This document shows, one piece after another, positions 17,722-27,872 of a stretch of DNA of 64,000 bases. The DNA is from Leptospira stimsonii. Its GTDB lineage: Bacteria; Spirochaetota; Leptospiria; Leptospirales; Leptospiraceae. The notes beneath the pieces are model-generated. The model was not told the origin of the DNA. It ran no database searches and saw only the letters and a list, made by a program, of their open reading frames with translations. How positions within the stretch are numbered: the first letter of the stretch is position 1; each line of letters starts with the position of its first letter. The translations under genes and the position numbers were made by a program. Location: NCBI RefSeq assembly GCF_003545875.1, contig NZ_QHCS01000004.1:243927-307926 (forward strand), written 5' to 3'.

Positions 17722-18924
17722 ATGTTTTTGAAACGTCTTTCTACCGTCTTTCCGTTCGGCATCGTATTTTTTATGTATTTTTTAAGTTCCTCCGTTTTCG
17801 CAAAAGACCGAATCTCCGTTCCGAAAAAAAATTCGAAAGAATCCAAACTCTCCTCAGCTCCCTGGTATTCTCCCGTCGCCGGAGGATTTCAAGAACCAAC
17901 GGACATCCAATTCTTTCCCGGCGATTCAAACCGAATGATCGTCTTGGAAAAACGAGGAAAGTTGATCGAATTCGATCTCGTCAAAAAAAAAAGAACCATC
18001 CGCGCCGACTTCACAGGTCAGGTGGAAACCCTTTCGGAAGAAGGACTTCTCGGACTTGCATTTTCTCCGGACTTTGCAACGGATTCTCGATTTTTTGTTC
18101 ACGTCGTCGTAAAGGAAAACGGGAAAGATCATTCCAAAATTTTAGAATTTGAATGGAAACCAGATTCCATCCAAAGGATCGAAGACGCGAAAAGAACCCT
18201 CCTGAAGGTGGAACAACCGTATTCCAATCACAACGGCGGCCAGATCGCTTTCGGACCCGATAAAAAACTCTATATCGGTTTTGGAGACGGTGGAGGTGCA
18301 AATGATCCCTATAAGCACGGACAAAAACCGGGAACTTTCTTGGGAAAACTTCTCCGTATTGCACCGAATCCTAAACCTGTAGGAGCTCCTTACAAGGTTC
18401 CGGAAGACAATCCGTTTCTCAATCGCCCCGGATTCTTACCCGAAATCTGGGCGTATGGTCTTCGAAATCCATGGAGATTCTCCTTTGATTCCCTTTCCGG
18501 CGAACTGTATTTAGCCGATGTCGGGCAAAATTCCTTCGAAGAGATCGACTTGATTCAAAAAGGCGGGAACTATGGCTGGAATATCAAAGAAGGATCTCAT
18601 TGTTTTAAGTCCAATCCTGGGTGTTCGTTACCCGGAATCGCGGACCCAATCCATGAATATCCCCGTGATGACGGACATTCCATCACTGGAGGCTATGTTT
18701 ACCGAGGCAAAGACCTACCGAACCTAGTGGGTTCTTATGTTTACGGAGACTTTGTTACGGGAAGAATCTGGGTTTTGAGGCAGAAAAGTGGAAAAAAAAT
18801 CTCCAATGACCTTCTCTTTCAGGTTCCGTTCCAAATCAGCACCTTTGGCCAAGACGGAAATGGCGAAATTTATTTTGCCGATTTTGGGTCAGGAAATATC
18901 TTGCGTTTCGTAAAAAAAAATTGA
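17722..18924 (+). CDS. PQQ-dependent sugar dehydrogenase (YliI/Asd-type), exported
   Basis: This 400-residue protein has a signal peptide (hydrophobic stretch 8-24 ending S-S-V-F-A-K) and a six-bladed beta-propeller of the glucose/sorbosone dehydrogenase family. Visible landmarks: GFQEPTDIQFFPGDSN, EEGLLGLAFSPDF, NHNGGQIAFGPDKKLYIG, YGLRNPWRFSFD, YLADVGQNSFEEI and GGNYGWN, all typical of aldose sugar dehydrogenases using pyrroloquinoline quinone. It would oxidise aldose sugars in the periplasm and pass electrons to the respiratory chain. No pqq synthesis genes are in the window, so the cofactor may be imported. The stop is followed at once by a promoter for the next gene. Confidence 0.92.
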   Translation: MFLKRLSTVFPFGIVFFMYFLSSSVFAKDRISVPKKNSKESKLSSAPWYSPVAGGFQEPTDIQFFPGDSNRMIVLEKRGKLIEFDLVKKKRTIRADFTGQVETLSEEGLLGLAFSPDFATDSRFFVHVVVKENGKDHSKILEFEWKPDSIQRIEDAKRTLLKVEQPYSNHNGGQIAFGPDKKLYIGFGDGGGANDPYKHGQKPGTFLGKLLRIAPNPKPVGAPYKVPEDNPFLNRPGFLPEIWAYGLRNPWRFSFDSLSGELYLADVGQNSFEEIDLIQKGGNYGWNIKEGSHCFKSNPGCSLPGIADPIHEYPRDDGHSITGGYVYRGKDLPNLVGSYVYGDFVTGRIWVLRQKSGKKISNDLLFQVPFQISTFGQDGNGEIYFADFGSGNILRFVKKN

Positions 18925-18949
18925 AAGAATTGGAAAAACCGATTATGTT
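18921..18949 (+). promoter_or_regulatory. Candidate promoter of the FecR-domain lipoprotein
   Basis: TTGAAA (18921-18926), 17-bp spacer, TATGTT (18944-18949). The -35 box overlaps the stop of the upstream gene. The implied leader is roughly 65-70 bases. Confidence 0.5.
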
Positions 18950-18979
18950 GCCTGTTGAGTAACATAGATAGAGGCTGCC

Positions 18980-19021
<42 letters not shown>

Positions 19022-19023
19022 GT

Positions 19024-20263
<1,240 letters not shown>

Positions 20264-20483
20264 TTTGTACGGACAATTGTTTACATAAACTTTGAACCTT
20301 TCGAAAAAGACTAGCTTGCTGTCTTCAAGTCCTAAGTTAAAATTACGGGAAATTCTGAGTTTTACATTCGGTTCTTAAAGATACGCATTGTAGGAAAGGA
20401 AAAAAGATTGGGGCTCATTTCCGATGTTTTTGGGATCTTTTCCCTTTCTAAATATATTTTTTTAGAAAAACGGAGTCCAAAAG

Positions 20484-20780
20484 TTATTCGAACTTTTGAT
20501 TCCAGAGAGAAAGAATCGATTCTAAAATTTCTTCCATATCCAAGAGCATCACTTGCTCCTTCCAATGAAGAATCATCTTATTCTTTCCAAAACGATTGAT
20601 TTCCGCCCAGTGCGCTTCTACTTTTGGAATCAGATTGATCGTTTTTTCTAGGAGATCCTTAACTTCGGATCGGCTGACAGGACCTTCTTTTCCTGAAAGA
20701 AACTGAATGATCGAATGATATAAGATTTTCTTAATCTCTTCCGGCGGAGGGTGAGGAGTAGAATCTTCTACAGAGTCCAT
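20484..20780 (-). CDS. Hypothetical protein, 98 aa, co-transcribed with lipA
   Basis: A small soluble protein with no recognised family. It is mostly helical by composition, with an N-terminal segment rich in Pro and Glu, then ILYHSIIQFLSGKEGPVSRSE, and a C-terminal Leu/Glu-rich helix. Its ATG (20778-20780) lies inside the end of lipA, a 13-bp overlap that points to translational coupling. A role linked to lipoate metabolism is possible but unsupported by sequence. Confidence 0.72.
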   Translation of the reverse strand: MDSVEDSTPHPPPEEIKKILYHSIIQFLSGKEGPVSRSEVKDLLEKTINLIPKVEAHWAEINRFGKNKMILHWKEQVMLLDMEEILESILSLWNQKFE

Positions 20781-21673
20781 GAGACTTGCTCGTCTGCGTG
20801 GTAAGAACTTCTTACCAACGGACCGGAGAACACACCTTTGAATCCAATCGTTTTTCCGTAAATTCTCAATTCCTTAAATACATCCGGAGATACGTAATCT
20901 TTTACGGGAAGATGGGTTGGGGTGGGTTGAAGATATTGTCCTAATGTGAGCAGGGAAACTCCTACCTGCACGAGATCTCGCATACATTCTTTGACTTCTT
21001 CCACGGTTTCTCCCATTCCCAAAATCAATCCGCTCTTCGTGAGGAAGCCGCGTTCTCCTGCGATCTTTAACACTTCCAAGGAGCGATCGTATTTCTTTTG
21101 AGGAGCCACTTCAGGAAAAAGTCTTTTTACCGTTTCCACGTTGTGATTGAATACGTCGGGCTTGGATTGAAAGATGATTTCTAGCGATTCTAACTTTGCT
21201 TTGAGATCGGGAACCAAAAACTCAATCTTACATTCGGGAAGACCCTCCCGGATTCTTACCAAGGTTTCCGCAAAATGCGCGGCTCCTCCGTCCTCTAAGT
21301 CGTCCCGATTGACCGCCGTGATCACAACGTGCTTGAGTCCGAGTGCGATCGCGGATTCAGCCACCCTTTGCGGTTCTCCTTTGTCGAGAGGTTTCGGTTT
21401 GCCAGAGGCCACGTCGCAATAGGAACAACGTCTTGTACAAATGTCTCCTCCCAACATATACGTCGCTGTTTTTCGGGACCAACAGTGATTGAGATTGGGA
21501 CAGGAAGCGCTTTCACAGACCGTATTGAGTTTTTTATCTTCGAGGGATTCTCTCACGATCTCGACCGCATTGTTTTGTGGATCGGGAAAAGTAAGTTTTA
21601 CTTTGAGCCATTCCGGTTTTTCCGGCGCTTCTTGAATCGAATGAGTGCGGGGCTTTTTTTTTAAGGGATTCAT
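20768..21673 (-). CDS. lipA: Lipoyl synthase LipA
   Basis: LipA is a radical SAM enzyme that inserts two sulfurs into octanoyl chains on the E2 and H proteins to make lipoate. The 301 residues show both cluster motifs: the auxiliary C-x4-C-x5-C at Cys53, Cys58 and Cys64 (CESASCPNLNHC) and the SAM motif C-x3-C-x2-C at Cys79, Cys83 and Cys86 (CTRRCSYC). The C-terminal RSSYHADEQ carries the conserved R-S-S-Y. Length is typical. It is divergent from the pseudouridine synthase gene and followed by an overlapping 98-aa gene. No lipB is in the window. Confidence 0.97.
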   Translation of the reverse strand: MNPLKKKPRTHSIQEAPEKPEWLKVKLTFPDPQNNAVEIVRESLEDKKLNTVCESASCPNLNHCWSRKTATYMLGGDICTRRCSYCDVASGKPKPLDKGEPQRVAESAIALGLKHVVITAVNRDDLEDGGAAHFAETLVRIREGLPECKIEFLVPDLKAKLESLEIIFQSKPDVFNHNVETVKRLFPEVAPQKKYDRSLEVLKIAGERGFLTKSGLILGMGETVEEVKECMRDLVQVGVSLLTLGQYLQPTPTHLPVKDYVSPDVFKELRIYGKTIGFKGVFSGPLVRSSYHADEQVSWTL

Positions 21674-21776
21674 CGTAACTTAGACCGGATTGTGCCGAAC
21701 TTTCACTTCTATCCTGGCTCGGGGAAGACTTAGGTCAACGAAGTTTTAGGTAGAAGATTTTTGGAATCTTTCTGAA

Positions 21777-22526
21777 ATGGATGAATCGATGAAGTCTCAG
21801 GACGATTTATCCCCGAAGGAAGGAATCCGACTCAATCGCTATCTCGCAGATTGTGGTCTTGGGTCCAGGAGAAAGGCCGAGGAATGGATCCTCAAGGGAC
21901 AAATCGAGATCAACGGAAAACAAGTGACCGATCTTGCGGTTCGTGTTTTGCCGGAGGTCGATGTGGTCTCTTTTCGGGGAAAAGTGGTTCGACCCGATCG
22001 GGAACCGAAGCAACTTTTGCTCCTGAATAAACCGACTGGGTATCTTTGCTCTCATCAGGACCGATTTCATGAAAAAACCGTCTTTTCCCTTCTTCCGGAA
22101 AAATTTAAGAATTATAAGATCGCAGGAAGACTGGACTTGAATTCCCGCGGACTTCTTCTTCTGACAAATGACGGCGATCTGGCGCAGAGAATTTCGCATC
22201 CTTCCAACGGTTCGGAGAAAGAATATCTGGTTTGGTTGAAATTCGATCCGGGAGAAAAGGAGATTCAGACCGCTTTCCAGAAAGGGATTTTAGATGCAGG
22301 AGAAATTCTACGTGCGAAGATGGTTAAACTTGTTCCCGGGAAAGACTGCATCTATCGAGTGATTCTCGGAGAGGGAAAGAAAAGACAAATCAGAAGAATG
22401 TTCCATTCTTTGGGAACGCACGTGTTGGATCTTCAGAGGATTCGAGTTGGATCGATTCAATTAGAAAAACTAAATCTTCCGGAAGGTAAATATCTTCTGA
22501 AAGACGCCGTTGGGGTTTGGGAATGA
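21777..22526 (+). CDS. Pseudouridine synthase, RsuA/RluB family
   Basis: A 249-residue enzyme that isomerises a uridine in ribosomal RNA to pseudouridine. An S4 RNA-binding domain (residues 17-75; RLNRYLADCGLGSRRKAEEWI) precedes the catalytic domain with GRLDLNSRGLLLLTNDG, where Asp120 is the nucleophile. The later KEYLVWL and GKKRQIRRMF segments are also family-typical. The shape favours RluB or RluE over RsuA, but the target base cannot be fixed by eye. ATG 21777 and ATG 21789 are both possible starts. The stop overlaps the next ATG as ATGA, so it is coupled to the MBOAT gene. Confidence 0.92.
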   Translation: MDESMKSQDDLSPKEGIRLNRYLADCGLGSRRKAEEWILKGQIEINGKQVTDLAVRVLPEVDVVSFRGKVVRPDREPKQLLLLNKPTGYLCSHQDRFHEKTVFSLLPEKFKNYKIAGRLDLNSRGLLLLTNDGDLAQRISHPSNGSEKEYLVWLKFDPGEKEIQTAFQKGILDAGEILRAKMVKLVPGKDCIYRVILGEGKKRQIRRMFHSLGTHVLDLQRIRVGSIQLEKLNLPEGKYLLKDAVGVWE

Positions 22527-23941
22527 ATTTTTTAAGCATAGAATTTCTTTTATTTTTTTTAGTCTTCTACTTGGTCTATTGGAACATTCCGGAAAAGGGA
22601 AGAAAGTATCTTCTCGTCGTCGGATCCGCATTCTTTTATTCCGTCTTTAGTTTTAATTTTCTTCTGCATCTCGTTCTGGTCGTTTTCGTCAACTGGCTCT
22701 TGTTTCATTTTGCGAAAGAAAAGTCCTGGTATGTGAAAACGGCTGTAACACTCAACTTACTCAACTTGGGTTTATTTAAATATTTTTATTTACTCATGGA
22801 GTTCGTAGGCTTTGTTCTTTCGATACCTGCTCTTCAGGAAAAAACGCTCCTGGATGAAAAGTTATCCTCCGTTTTCGGTTTGACCGGCTTTGAAGTCGTT
22901 CTTCCCGCAACGATCAGTTATTACACCTTCCAATTGATTTCATTGGCGGTGGATTCAAGGAGAGATGGTTTTCAAAAAAACGTTACTCTTTCCGGAATGT
23001 TTTCCTATATCTTCTTCTTTCCCGTGATGATTGCGGGGCCGATTCTCAGATACGATCAAGTCTGCGACCAATTCGAAGCCCCTTCTATGACCCCGTCCAA
23101 ACTTACGGAAGGACTCTGGTTGTTTTTGAGAGGAATCGTCAAAAAAGGACTTTTATCCGCGGCGGTCGTACCCTTGATCACGCCTGCCTTTCTTTCTCCG
23201 AAGGATTATTCGGGAATTGCGCTTTTGCTGACTTGTTTCCTTTTTGCGATGAATCTCTACTTCGACTTTTCGGGGTTGACGGATATGGCGAGGGGACTTG
23301 GAAAACTGATGGGCTTCGATCTTCCGGAAAACTTCAAGGCTCCTTTTTTCTTTCAAAGTTTTGGAGACCTTTGGAGAAGATGGCATTTAACGTTCTCTTA
23401 TTGGATCCGAGATTATATCTATATTCCTCTCGGGGGTTCTCGAAAGGGAGAATTTAGAACCTCCCTAAATTATATCGTCACCTTTATGTTAGGCGGACTT
23501 TGGCATGGGGCAAGTCTGAATTTCTTATTTTGGGGACTTCTCACGGGAATTTATCTTTCTCTGGAAAGACTTTTCGAAGTTCAGAAATGGAGAATTTTTC
23601 CGGAGATTCCTTACGTCAAACCGACGCTTCGTTATCTTTTTGTGTTACTCGTTTACTCGATCTCGTGGACTTTCTTTTTTACACCGGATTTTAATTCCGC
23701 GGTCTCTTCGATTGGAAGAATTTTGACATTTCAAAAAGGTCAGGGATTGAGCGGACTGGAAAGCGGAATTTACTTGTTGATTTTTGTCTTTCTTTTTCAT
23801 GCATCCGAAGAATGGCCGGAGAAATTTTCCGTTCCGGAAAAATGGCGCGTGCGATTTTTGCCGATCCTGGGACTCGTGATCCTATTCATTCTGGTCGGAA
23901 TGAACGCTGGCAACGCAGACTTTTTTTACTCTAAGTTTTGA
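22523..23941 (+). CDS. MBOAT family O-acyltransferase (AlgI-like), pair 1
   Basis: A 472-residue polytopic membrane protein of the MBOAT family, which moves acyl groups across or at the membrane onto polysaccharides, lipids or proteins. It opens MNFLSIEFLLFFLVFYLVYW, typical of AlgI/DltB/PatA types. The core has FPVMIAGPILR, YFDFSGLTDMARG, NFKAPFF, RRWHLTFSYWIRDYIYIPLGGS and GGLWHGASLNFLFWG, where His288 and His328 are the conserved pair. Start ATG 22523 overlaps the upstream stop; a TTG six bases earlier is less likely. The next gene is its SGNH-like partner, as AlgI has AlgJ/AlgX and DltB has DltD. The substrate is unknown. Confidence 0.92.
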   Translation: MNFLSIEFLLFFLVFYLVYWNIPEKGRKYLLVVGSAFFYSVFSFNFLLHLVLVVFVNWLLFHFAKEKSWYVKTAVTLNLLNLGLFKYFYLLMEFVGFVLSIPALQEKTLLDEKLSSVFGLTGFEVVLPATISYYTFQLISLAVDSRRDGFQKNVTLSGMFSYIFFFPVMIAGPILRYDQVCDQFEAPSMTPSKLTEGLWLFLRGIVKKGLLSAAVVPLITPAFLSPKDYSGIALLLTCFLFAMNLYFDFSGLTDMARGLGKLMGFDLPENFKAPFFFQSFGDLWRRWHLTFSYWIRDYIYIPLGGSRKGEFRTSLNYIVTFMLGGLWHGASLNFLFWGLLTGIYLSLERLFEVQKWRIFPEIPYVKPTLRYLFVLLVYSISWTFFFTPDFNSAVSSIGRILTFQKGQGLSGLESGIYLLIFVFLFHASEEWPEKFSVPEKWRVRFLPILGLVILFILVGMNAGNADFFYSKF

Positions 23942-23949
23942 GCGGTACT

Positions 23950-24984
23950 ATGAAACGAATTTACATCTATTATCCGGTGATCTTTTTAATTTTCGTATTT
24001 TGTTTGGATAAAATTTTTACGATCGAATACTTTCAGAAGAATTTTATTCAAGCGGGCAATACGGTCTATTATACACAACGGAAAGCCTTGTTTGAAAAAA
24101 TGAGGCGAGACAAGGATCTAAAGGATCATTCTCTCGCATTGGCTTTTGGAGATTCCAGGGCGTATCCATATTCGGTCATCGGGATGGATAAGAAATTTCA
24201 AAAAGATTGGATTCTTTATAATTTTTCCGGCCCGCAGGCTGTTCCGGCATACGGCTATTATTGGTTTGAAAAAATTCTGAAGGAAGGCATCAAACCAAAG
24301 TTGGTATTTTATGTCGTAAGTCCGGAAGGATTTGATGATTCAAAAGGAATGTATTACGATCCGTTTTTAAAATTCGGAGCCGATGACGAATTCATTCTGA
24401 AGTATTTGGATCAGATATCAATGGAAGATCGAAAGAAGTTATTTTTAGATCGTCTATTTGCAGTTCGACGAATCAATCCCGATTTAAAGTTATTCTCCAA
24501 AAGATTGCAGGAAGGGAAACTTTCAGAATACAACCCGGCCCTAAATACGGATTATCTTGTTCTTAACTTAAATCACGGAGAGCAGTTCGCTTATACGACC
24601 TTCCTCAACGATCCGGATCGTTTGGAAAAGGACGCGGCTCGAATTCGAAATTTGTATCTTTCGACATTCACACAAGGACAAACTCAATTCTACTTTGTGG
24701 AGGAGTTTCTCAAAATGGCGAAGGAGAATGACGTAAAGGTATACGTGATTTGGCCGAAAGTGTACGAAACGTATCGAAAAAGATATTACGAACTCGGTAT
24801 GGAAAAAAACTGGTGGCCCAAAATCCAAAGCCTTACCAGGGAATACGGTGCCGTTTCCGTGGATCTAAATACGCAGACTTCTTGTGATTTATTTTATGAC
24901 GCGTCCCATCAGTCGATCATGTGTTTTTTGGAATCGATGAAACTGATGATGGATGACTATTATGGACTCAAAAAAATACCATAA
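23950..24984 (+). CDS. SGNH-hydrolase-like partner of MBOAT, pair 1
   Basis: A 345-residue protein with one N-terminal membrane anchor (about residues 8-22) and an extracytoplasmic domain. Block I of SGNH hydrolases is seen as FGDSR (67-71 region, Ser69) and the C-terminal D-x-x-H as DASH (Asp318, His321), giving the expected Ser-Asp-His set. Such proteins (AlgJ, AlgX, DltD) finish acyl transfer begun by the MBOAT protein. Start ATG 23950 lies 8 bases after the MBOAT stop. It resembles the protein at 55612-56682 in layout. Confidence 0.82.
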   Translation: MKRIYIYYPVIFLIFVFCLDKIFTIEYFQKNFIQAGNTVYYTQRKALFEKMRRDKDLKDHSLALAFGDSRAYPYSVIGMDKKFQKDWILYNFSGPQAVPAYGYYWFEKILKEGIKPKLVFYVVSPEGFDDSKGMYYDPFLKFGADDEFILKYLDQISMEDRKKLFLDRLFAVRRINPDLKLFSKRLQEGKLSEYNPALNTDYLVLNLNHGEQFAYTTFLNDPDRLEKDAARIRNLYLSTFTQGQTQFYFVEEFLKMAKENDVKVYVIWPKVYETYRKRYYELGMEKNWWPKIQSLTREYGAVSVDLNTQTSCDLFYDASHQSIMCFLESMKLMMDDYYGLKKIP

Positions 24985-25403
24985 ACCAATTCGAAGATTC
25001 TAAATTCTTTTTGAAGAAAGACGTTTCGTACGAATTTCTCGATCTGAATGAGGAGGGTCCTTTTGACGCTCTTACAAATTGCGATGTAATAAATCTTGAA
25101 CCAAGGTTTTCTTTCCAGTCGGTCTCCGAAGCTGTCTCGAATTTTGGGGTAATTTAGAATCAGAATCTTAAGAAACGGATTTCCCATTTCAGTTCTGACG
25201 CCGGCCGAAATCGTCGTCTTTGCTTCTATCGAAACTGAGGGCTTGGGGAGTTTTTGAAAAAGGGATGATGTTGAAATAGAAATCGATGTTCTACGTTTTC
25301 TTTTGTCCTTCGAAACGATCGTCGCATTCAAAGGAAAGAAAGTTAAAGGAGCCTTTTATTCCATTTCAAAGCCCTCAAGATCCGAGGGCTTTGAAAAAAG
25401 AAA
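24985..25403. other. Intergenic between convergent genes
   Basis: About 420 bp. A minus-strand frame of 123 codons (24960-25331) starts with TTG without ribosome binding site and overlaps the upstream gene, so I do not call it. The strong hairpin at the right end is listed separately. Confidence 0.4.
25367..25393. terminator. Hairpin between convergent genes (probable terminator)
   Basis: CAAAGCCCTC (25367-25376) and GAGGGCTTTG (25384-25393) form a perfect 10-bp stem with a 7-base loop, 10 bp after the transaldolase stop. T-runs on both strands are weak, so efficiency is uncertain. Confidence 0.6.
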
Positions 25404-26048
25404 TTACCACTTTAGCTTTTTTGCGTCTTCTAAGAATTTTTCCAAACCGATATCGGTAAGTGGATGTTTAAAAAGTTGCAAGAATGCGGAGTGTGGCATC
25501 GTCGCACAATCGGCACCACGGAGTGCGGATTCTTTTAAGTGCATTGGCCCCCGGATCGAAGCGGCAAGAATTCTTGTGTCATATCCGTAATTGTCGTAGA
25601 TCTCTCTGATTTCGGTAATGAGTTCCATTCCGTCCCAGCTCGTATCGTCGACCCTTCCGATAAAAGGAGAAATAAAAGTTGCGCCGGCTTTCGCGGCCAA
25701 CAAAGCCTGTGGGGCTGAGAAACAAAGGGTTACATTGGTAGGAATGTTTCTTTTGGTAAGTTCCACTACGGTTTTGAGTCCTTCCGGAATCAAAGGAACT
25801 TTTACCACTACGTTTTCCGCGATTTCTACGAGTTCGAGTGCTTCCTTCAACATTCCGTCGAACTTTGTGGAAAGTACTTCCGCGCTTACAGGGCCTGGAA
25901 CGATCGCACAAATTTCTTTGATGACTTCTTTAAAGTTTCTTCCGGACTTTGCGATGATGGAAGGATTGGTCGTGACTCCGTCCACAAGACCGTAGGATGC
26001 GATCTCTTTGATTTCGTCAATGTTGGCTGTATCCAGGTATAATTCCAC
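25404..26048 (-). CDS. tal: Transaldolase (small TalC/Fsa-type)
   Basis: A 214-residue class I aldolase of the short transaldolase subfamily, acting in the non-oxidative pentose phosphate pathway to move a dihydroxyacetone unit between sugar phosphates. Landmarks: LDTANIDEI, DGVTTNPSII, the Schiff-base lysine Lys83 in VVKVPLIPEG, NVTLCFSAPQALLAAKAGA, SPFIGRVDD and the C-terminal ADCATMPHSAFLQLFKHPLTD. Start is GTG 26048, with GAGGAG eight bases before it. Leptospires have little sugar catabolism, so its main job is likely supply of pentose and erythrose phosphates (established for the group in general, inference here). Confidence 0.95.
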   Translation of the reverse strand: MELYLDTANIDEIKEIASYGLVDGVTTNPSIIAKSGRNFKEVIKEICAIVPGPVSAEVLSTKFDGMLKEALELVEIAENVVVKVPLIPEGLKTVVELTKRNIPTNVTLCFSAPQALLAAKAGATFISPFIGRVDDTSWDGMELITEIREIYDNYGYDTRILAASIRGPMHLKESALRGADCATMPHSAFLQLFKHPLTDIGLEKFLEDAKKLKW

Positions 26049-26485
26049 TGATAGAACTCCTCAAAAATATGTGCTTAGAGCATGGTTGGAAAGCGAGGCC
26101 AAGGTCAATAGAATTTTGGAAGAATCCTATTCTTTTGGAAAGATTGAAATGATTCGAAAAGGAGGATTCGAATTGGTTTCGAATCATGTCAATCGACAAC
26201 TCGAGTGGTTTGTATCGGTTGGTCGATTTCGGTTTTGTTCTCGCCCTCGTTTTTGCGTGCGTTCGAATCCAGTTTGCGACATTGCGGGAAACCGAATGTT
26301 TCAAAGCCCGGCTTTTTTCTGAAAGGGGAAATCCGATTCTTTTTCCTTAGTTTTGGAACGTTCGTATCCAATCGACTTACATTTTTGAATCCTGGAATAA
26401 TTTTTTCCAGTGAATCTCATTTTTAAAATTCTGTTCTTATCAAAGTTACCGTAGAAAAAAAAAGTGGAACTTTTGATTCGTATGT
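26049..26485. other. Gene-free stretch of about 440 bp
   Basis: Lies between the transaldolase start and the end of the next minus-strand gene. I see no gene, hairpin of note or repeat. Confidence 0.35.
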
Positions 26486-27214
26486 TTATGGAATCAAATC
26501 ACGAAGCGTTTTGATTTCTTCGGCGCTGAAGAATTCTTTGTATTCTTTTTCGATTTGGAATTTGATCGAAGAACTGAAATAATCGACTCTTCTCGTAAAA
26601 GGCATTTTTTTATAGGATTCTTTCCACTGAACGATATAGCCGCCCTTCGGAGGGGATTGTTTTTCATCCGTTTTTTCCCAAAGGACCGCGCCGCCGATTT
26701 TGTTTTCTGCTAAGGCTTCCTTCTTCGGCTTTCCATATTTCTGTTCCAATTTTTGTTGAACTTCTTTTCCGGGAAGATAACGAAACAAAACTCCTACGGA
26801 AAATAAAACTCCCGGAGCGGAATGATTCCCATCATCCATTTCCGATTTGTTTTCCGCAGTCGGTGTAGTCGCGGTTTGACCCTTGGGTCTCGAATCCAAA
26901 ACGATTTTTGGAGTAGAATAAAAACGATACGAATAAAGAATTCCGTTTCTTCGAATCAGAAGTGTTTTTTCCTTATCTTCAAAAACGATCTCCACCTTCT
27001 CGTCGTTCTGCGGGTTTGTGGAAAGAGATAAGAATTTTTCACGAAGGTTCGAGTAATTTTCTCCCCAAGAAGATTCAGCAAAACCCTCCAAAAGGTTGAG
27101 AGCCTGTTGTTGGGTATTGTTCGGTTGTCTCCGATTCGGACCTTCGTCCGGCAACTGCGCGAAAAGGGCCGCAGGAAAGATGATCAACGTGAGGAGAAGA
27201 ACGAGAATTCTCAT
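26486..27214 (-). CDS. Exported hypothetical protein, 242 aa
   Basis: A signal peptide (MRILVLLLTLIIFPAALFA, cut before QLPDEG) precedes a mature part with no family I recognise. After a Gln/Asn-rich linker, residues about 40-120 read as strands and helices (ESSWGENYSNLREKFLSLS; EIVFEDKEKTLLIRRNGILYSYRF), and a second block near 150-230 includes YLPGKEVQQKLEQKYGKPKKE and GGYIVQWKESY. The pattern looks like a periplasmic beta-rich protein. It lies 30 bp after the membrane-protein gene and is probably last in the purN-purH operon. Confidence 0.8.
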   Translation of the reverse strand: MRILVLLLTLIIFPAALFAQLPDEGPNRRQPNNTQQQALNLLEGFAESSWGENYSNLREKFLSLSTNPQNDEKVEIVFEDKEKTLLIRRNGILYSYRFYSTPKIVLDSRPKGQTATTPTAENKSEMDDGNHSAPGVLFSVGVLFRYLPGKEVQQKLEQKYGKPKKEALAENKIGGAVLWEKTDEKQSPPKGGYIVQWKESYKKMPFTRRVDYFSSSIKFQIEKEYKEFFSAEEIKTLRDLIP

Positions 27215-27244
27215 ATTCTAACTATCGGCAATTTTTTAAGAAAC

Positions 27245-27871
27245 TTATTCAGATTCTTCCTCATAGGAAGTCTTTTTCGGACCGGAGAAATGAATTCCTC
27301 CGATCTTCACCTTTCCGTTCCAACGCAAAACGAGCAATACACCTATGATTCCAACGTTCGGAAGTACGAATAAGAATGGGATTTCATGAAAAAGGCCATA
27401 CACCGCAAGATTGGACGCTATGACCGAAATCGAACAACCGCTGAGAACCGGAACTTCCTGTTCAAAAAAACGGACCAAAAAATGATTCGGACTCGTAGAA
27501 GGAAGATCTTTTAAAATCAAATCCACCAAAACTCCGTAAGTCGTAAAAAGAGTCACCGGAAGTAAAAAAGAAAGAAAGAAATAATTTCCAAATGCGTCCG
27601 CGTAGTGCGGGGCTCCGATGATTCCCCCCATCAAAGTCCAAAGATACGAAATGAAAGCGGAAATGGAGAATGCGATCGCCCCGTACTGAAGACTTCCTCC
27701 AGATTCCAAAAGTCTGAGTAATTCTTCCGGAAGAATTCGGATCCAATCCACGAGTTCGGGTCTTTCAAAGGAATCTCTTCCTGAAAGGAACAGAAGTTTG
27801 AAGTAATAGCTCACCAGAACCAAAACACTCGTAACGAATCCGAAGAAGATGAGATAGAGTAGGAATTCCAT
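27245..27871 (-). CDS. Multi-pass membrane protein, unknown
   Basis: The 208-residue product has five likely membrane helices: residues 3-25, around 62-84, 97-118, 142-160 and 165-182. The loops are short. A cytoplasmic C-terminal tail is charged (GPKKTSYEEESE). The second and third helices hold SISAFISYLWTLMGGIIGAP and YFFLSFLLPVTLFTTYGVLV, faintly like Yip1-type proteins, but I cannot assign a family. Its ATG lies one base after the purH stop, so it is translationally linked to purH; no purine role is evident. Confidence 0.82.
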   Translation of the reverse strand: MEFLLYLIFFGFVTSVLVLVSYYFKLLFLSGRDSFERPELVDWIRILPEELLRLLESGGSLQYGAIAFSISAFISYLWTLMGGIIGAPHYADAFGNYFFLSFLLPVTLFTTYGVLVDLILKDLPSTSPNHFLVRFFEQEVPVLSGCSISVIASNLAVYGLFHEIPFLFVLPNVGIIGVLLVLRWNGKVKIGGIHFSGPKKTSYEEESE

Positions 27872-27872
27872 A

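Noticed and set aside
24960..25331. 123-codon minus-strand frame between pair 1 and transaldolase
   Set aside because: TTG start without ribosome binding site, 3' end inside the SGNH-like gene, and composition like non-coding sequence.
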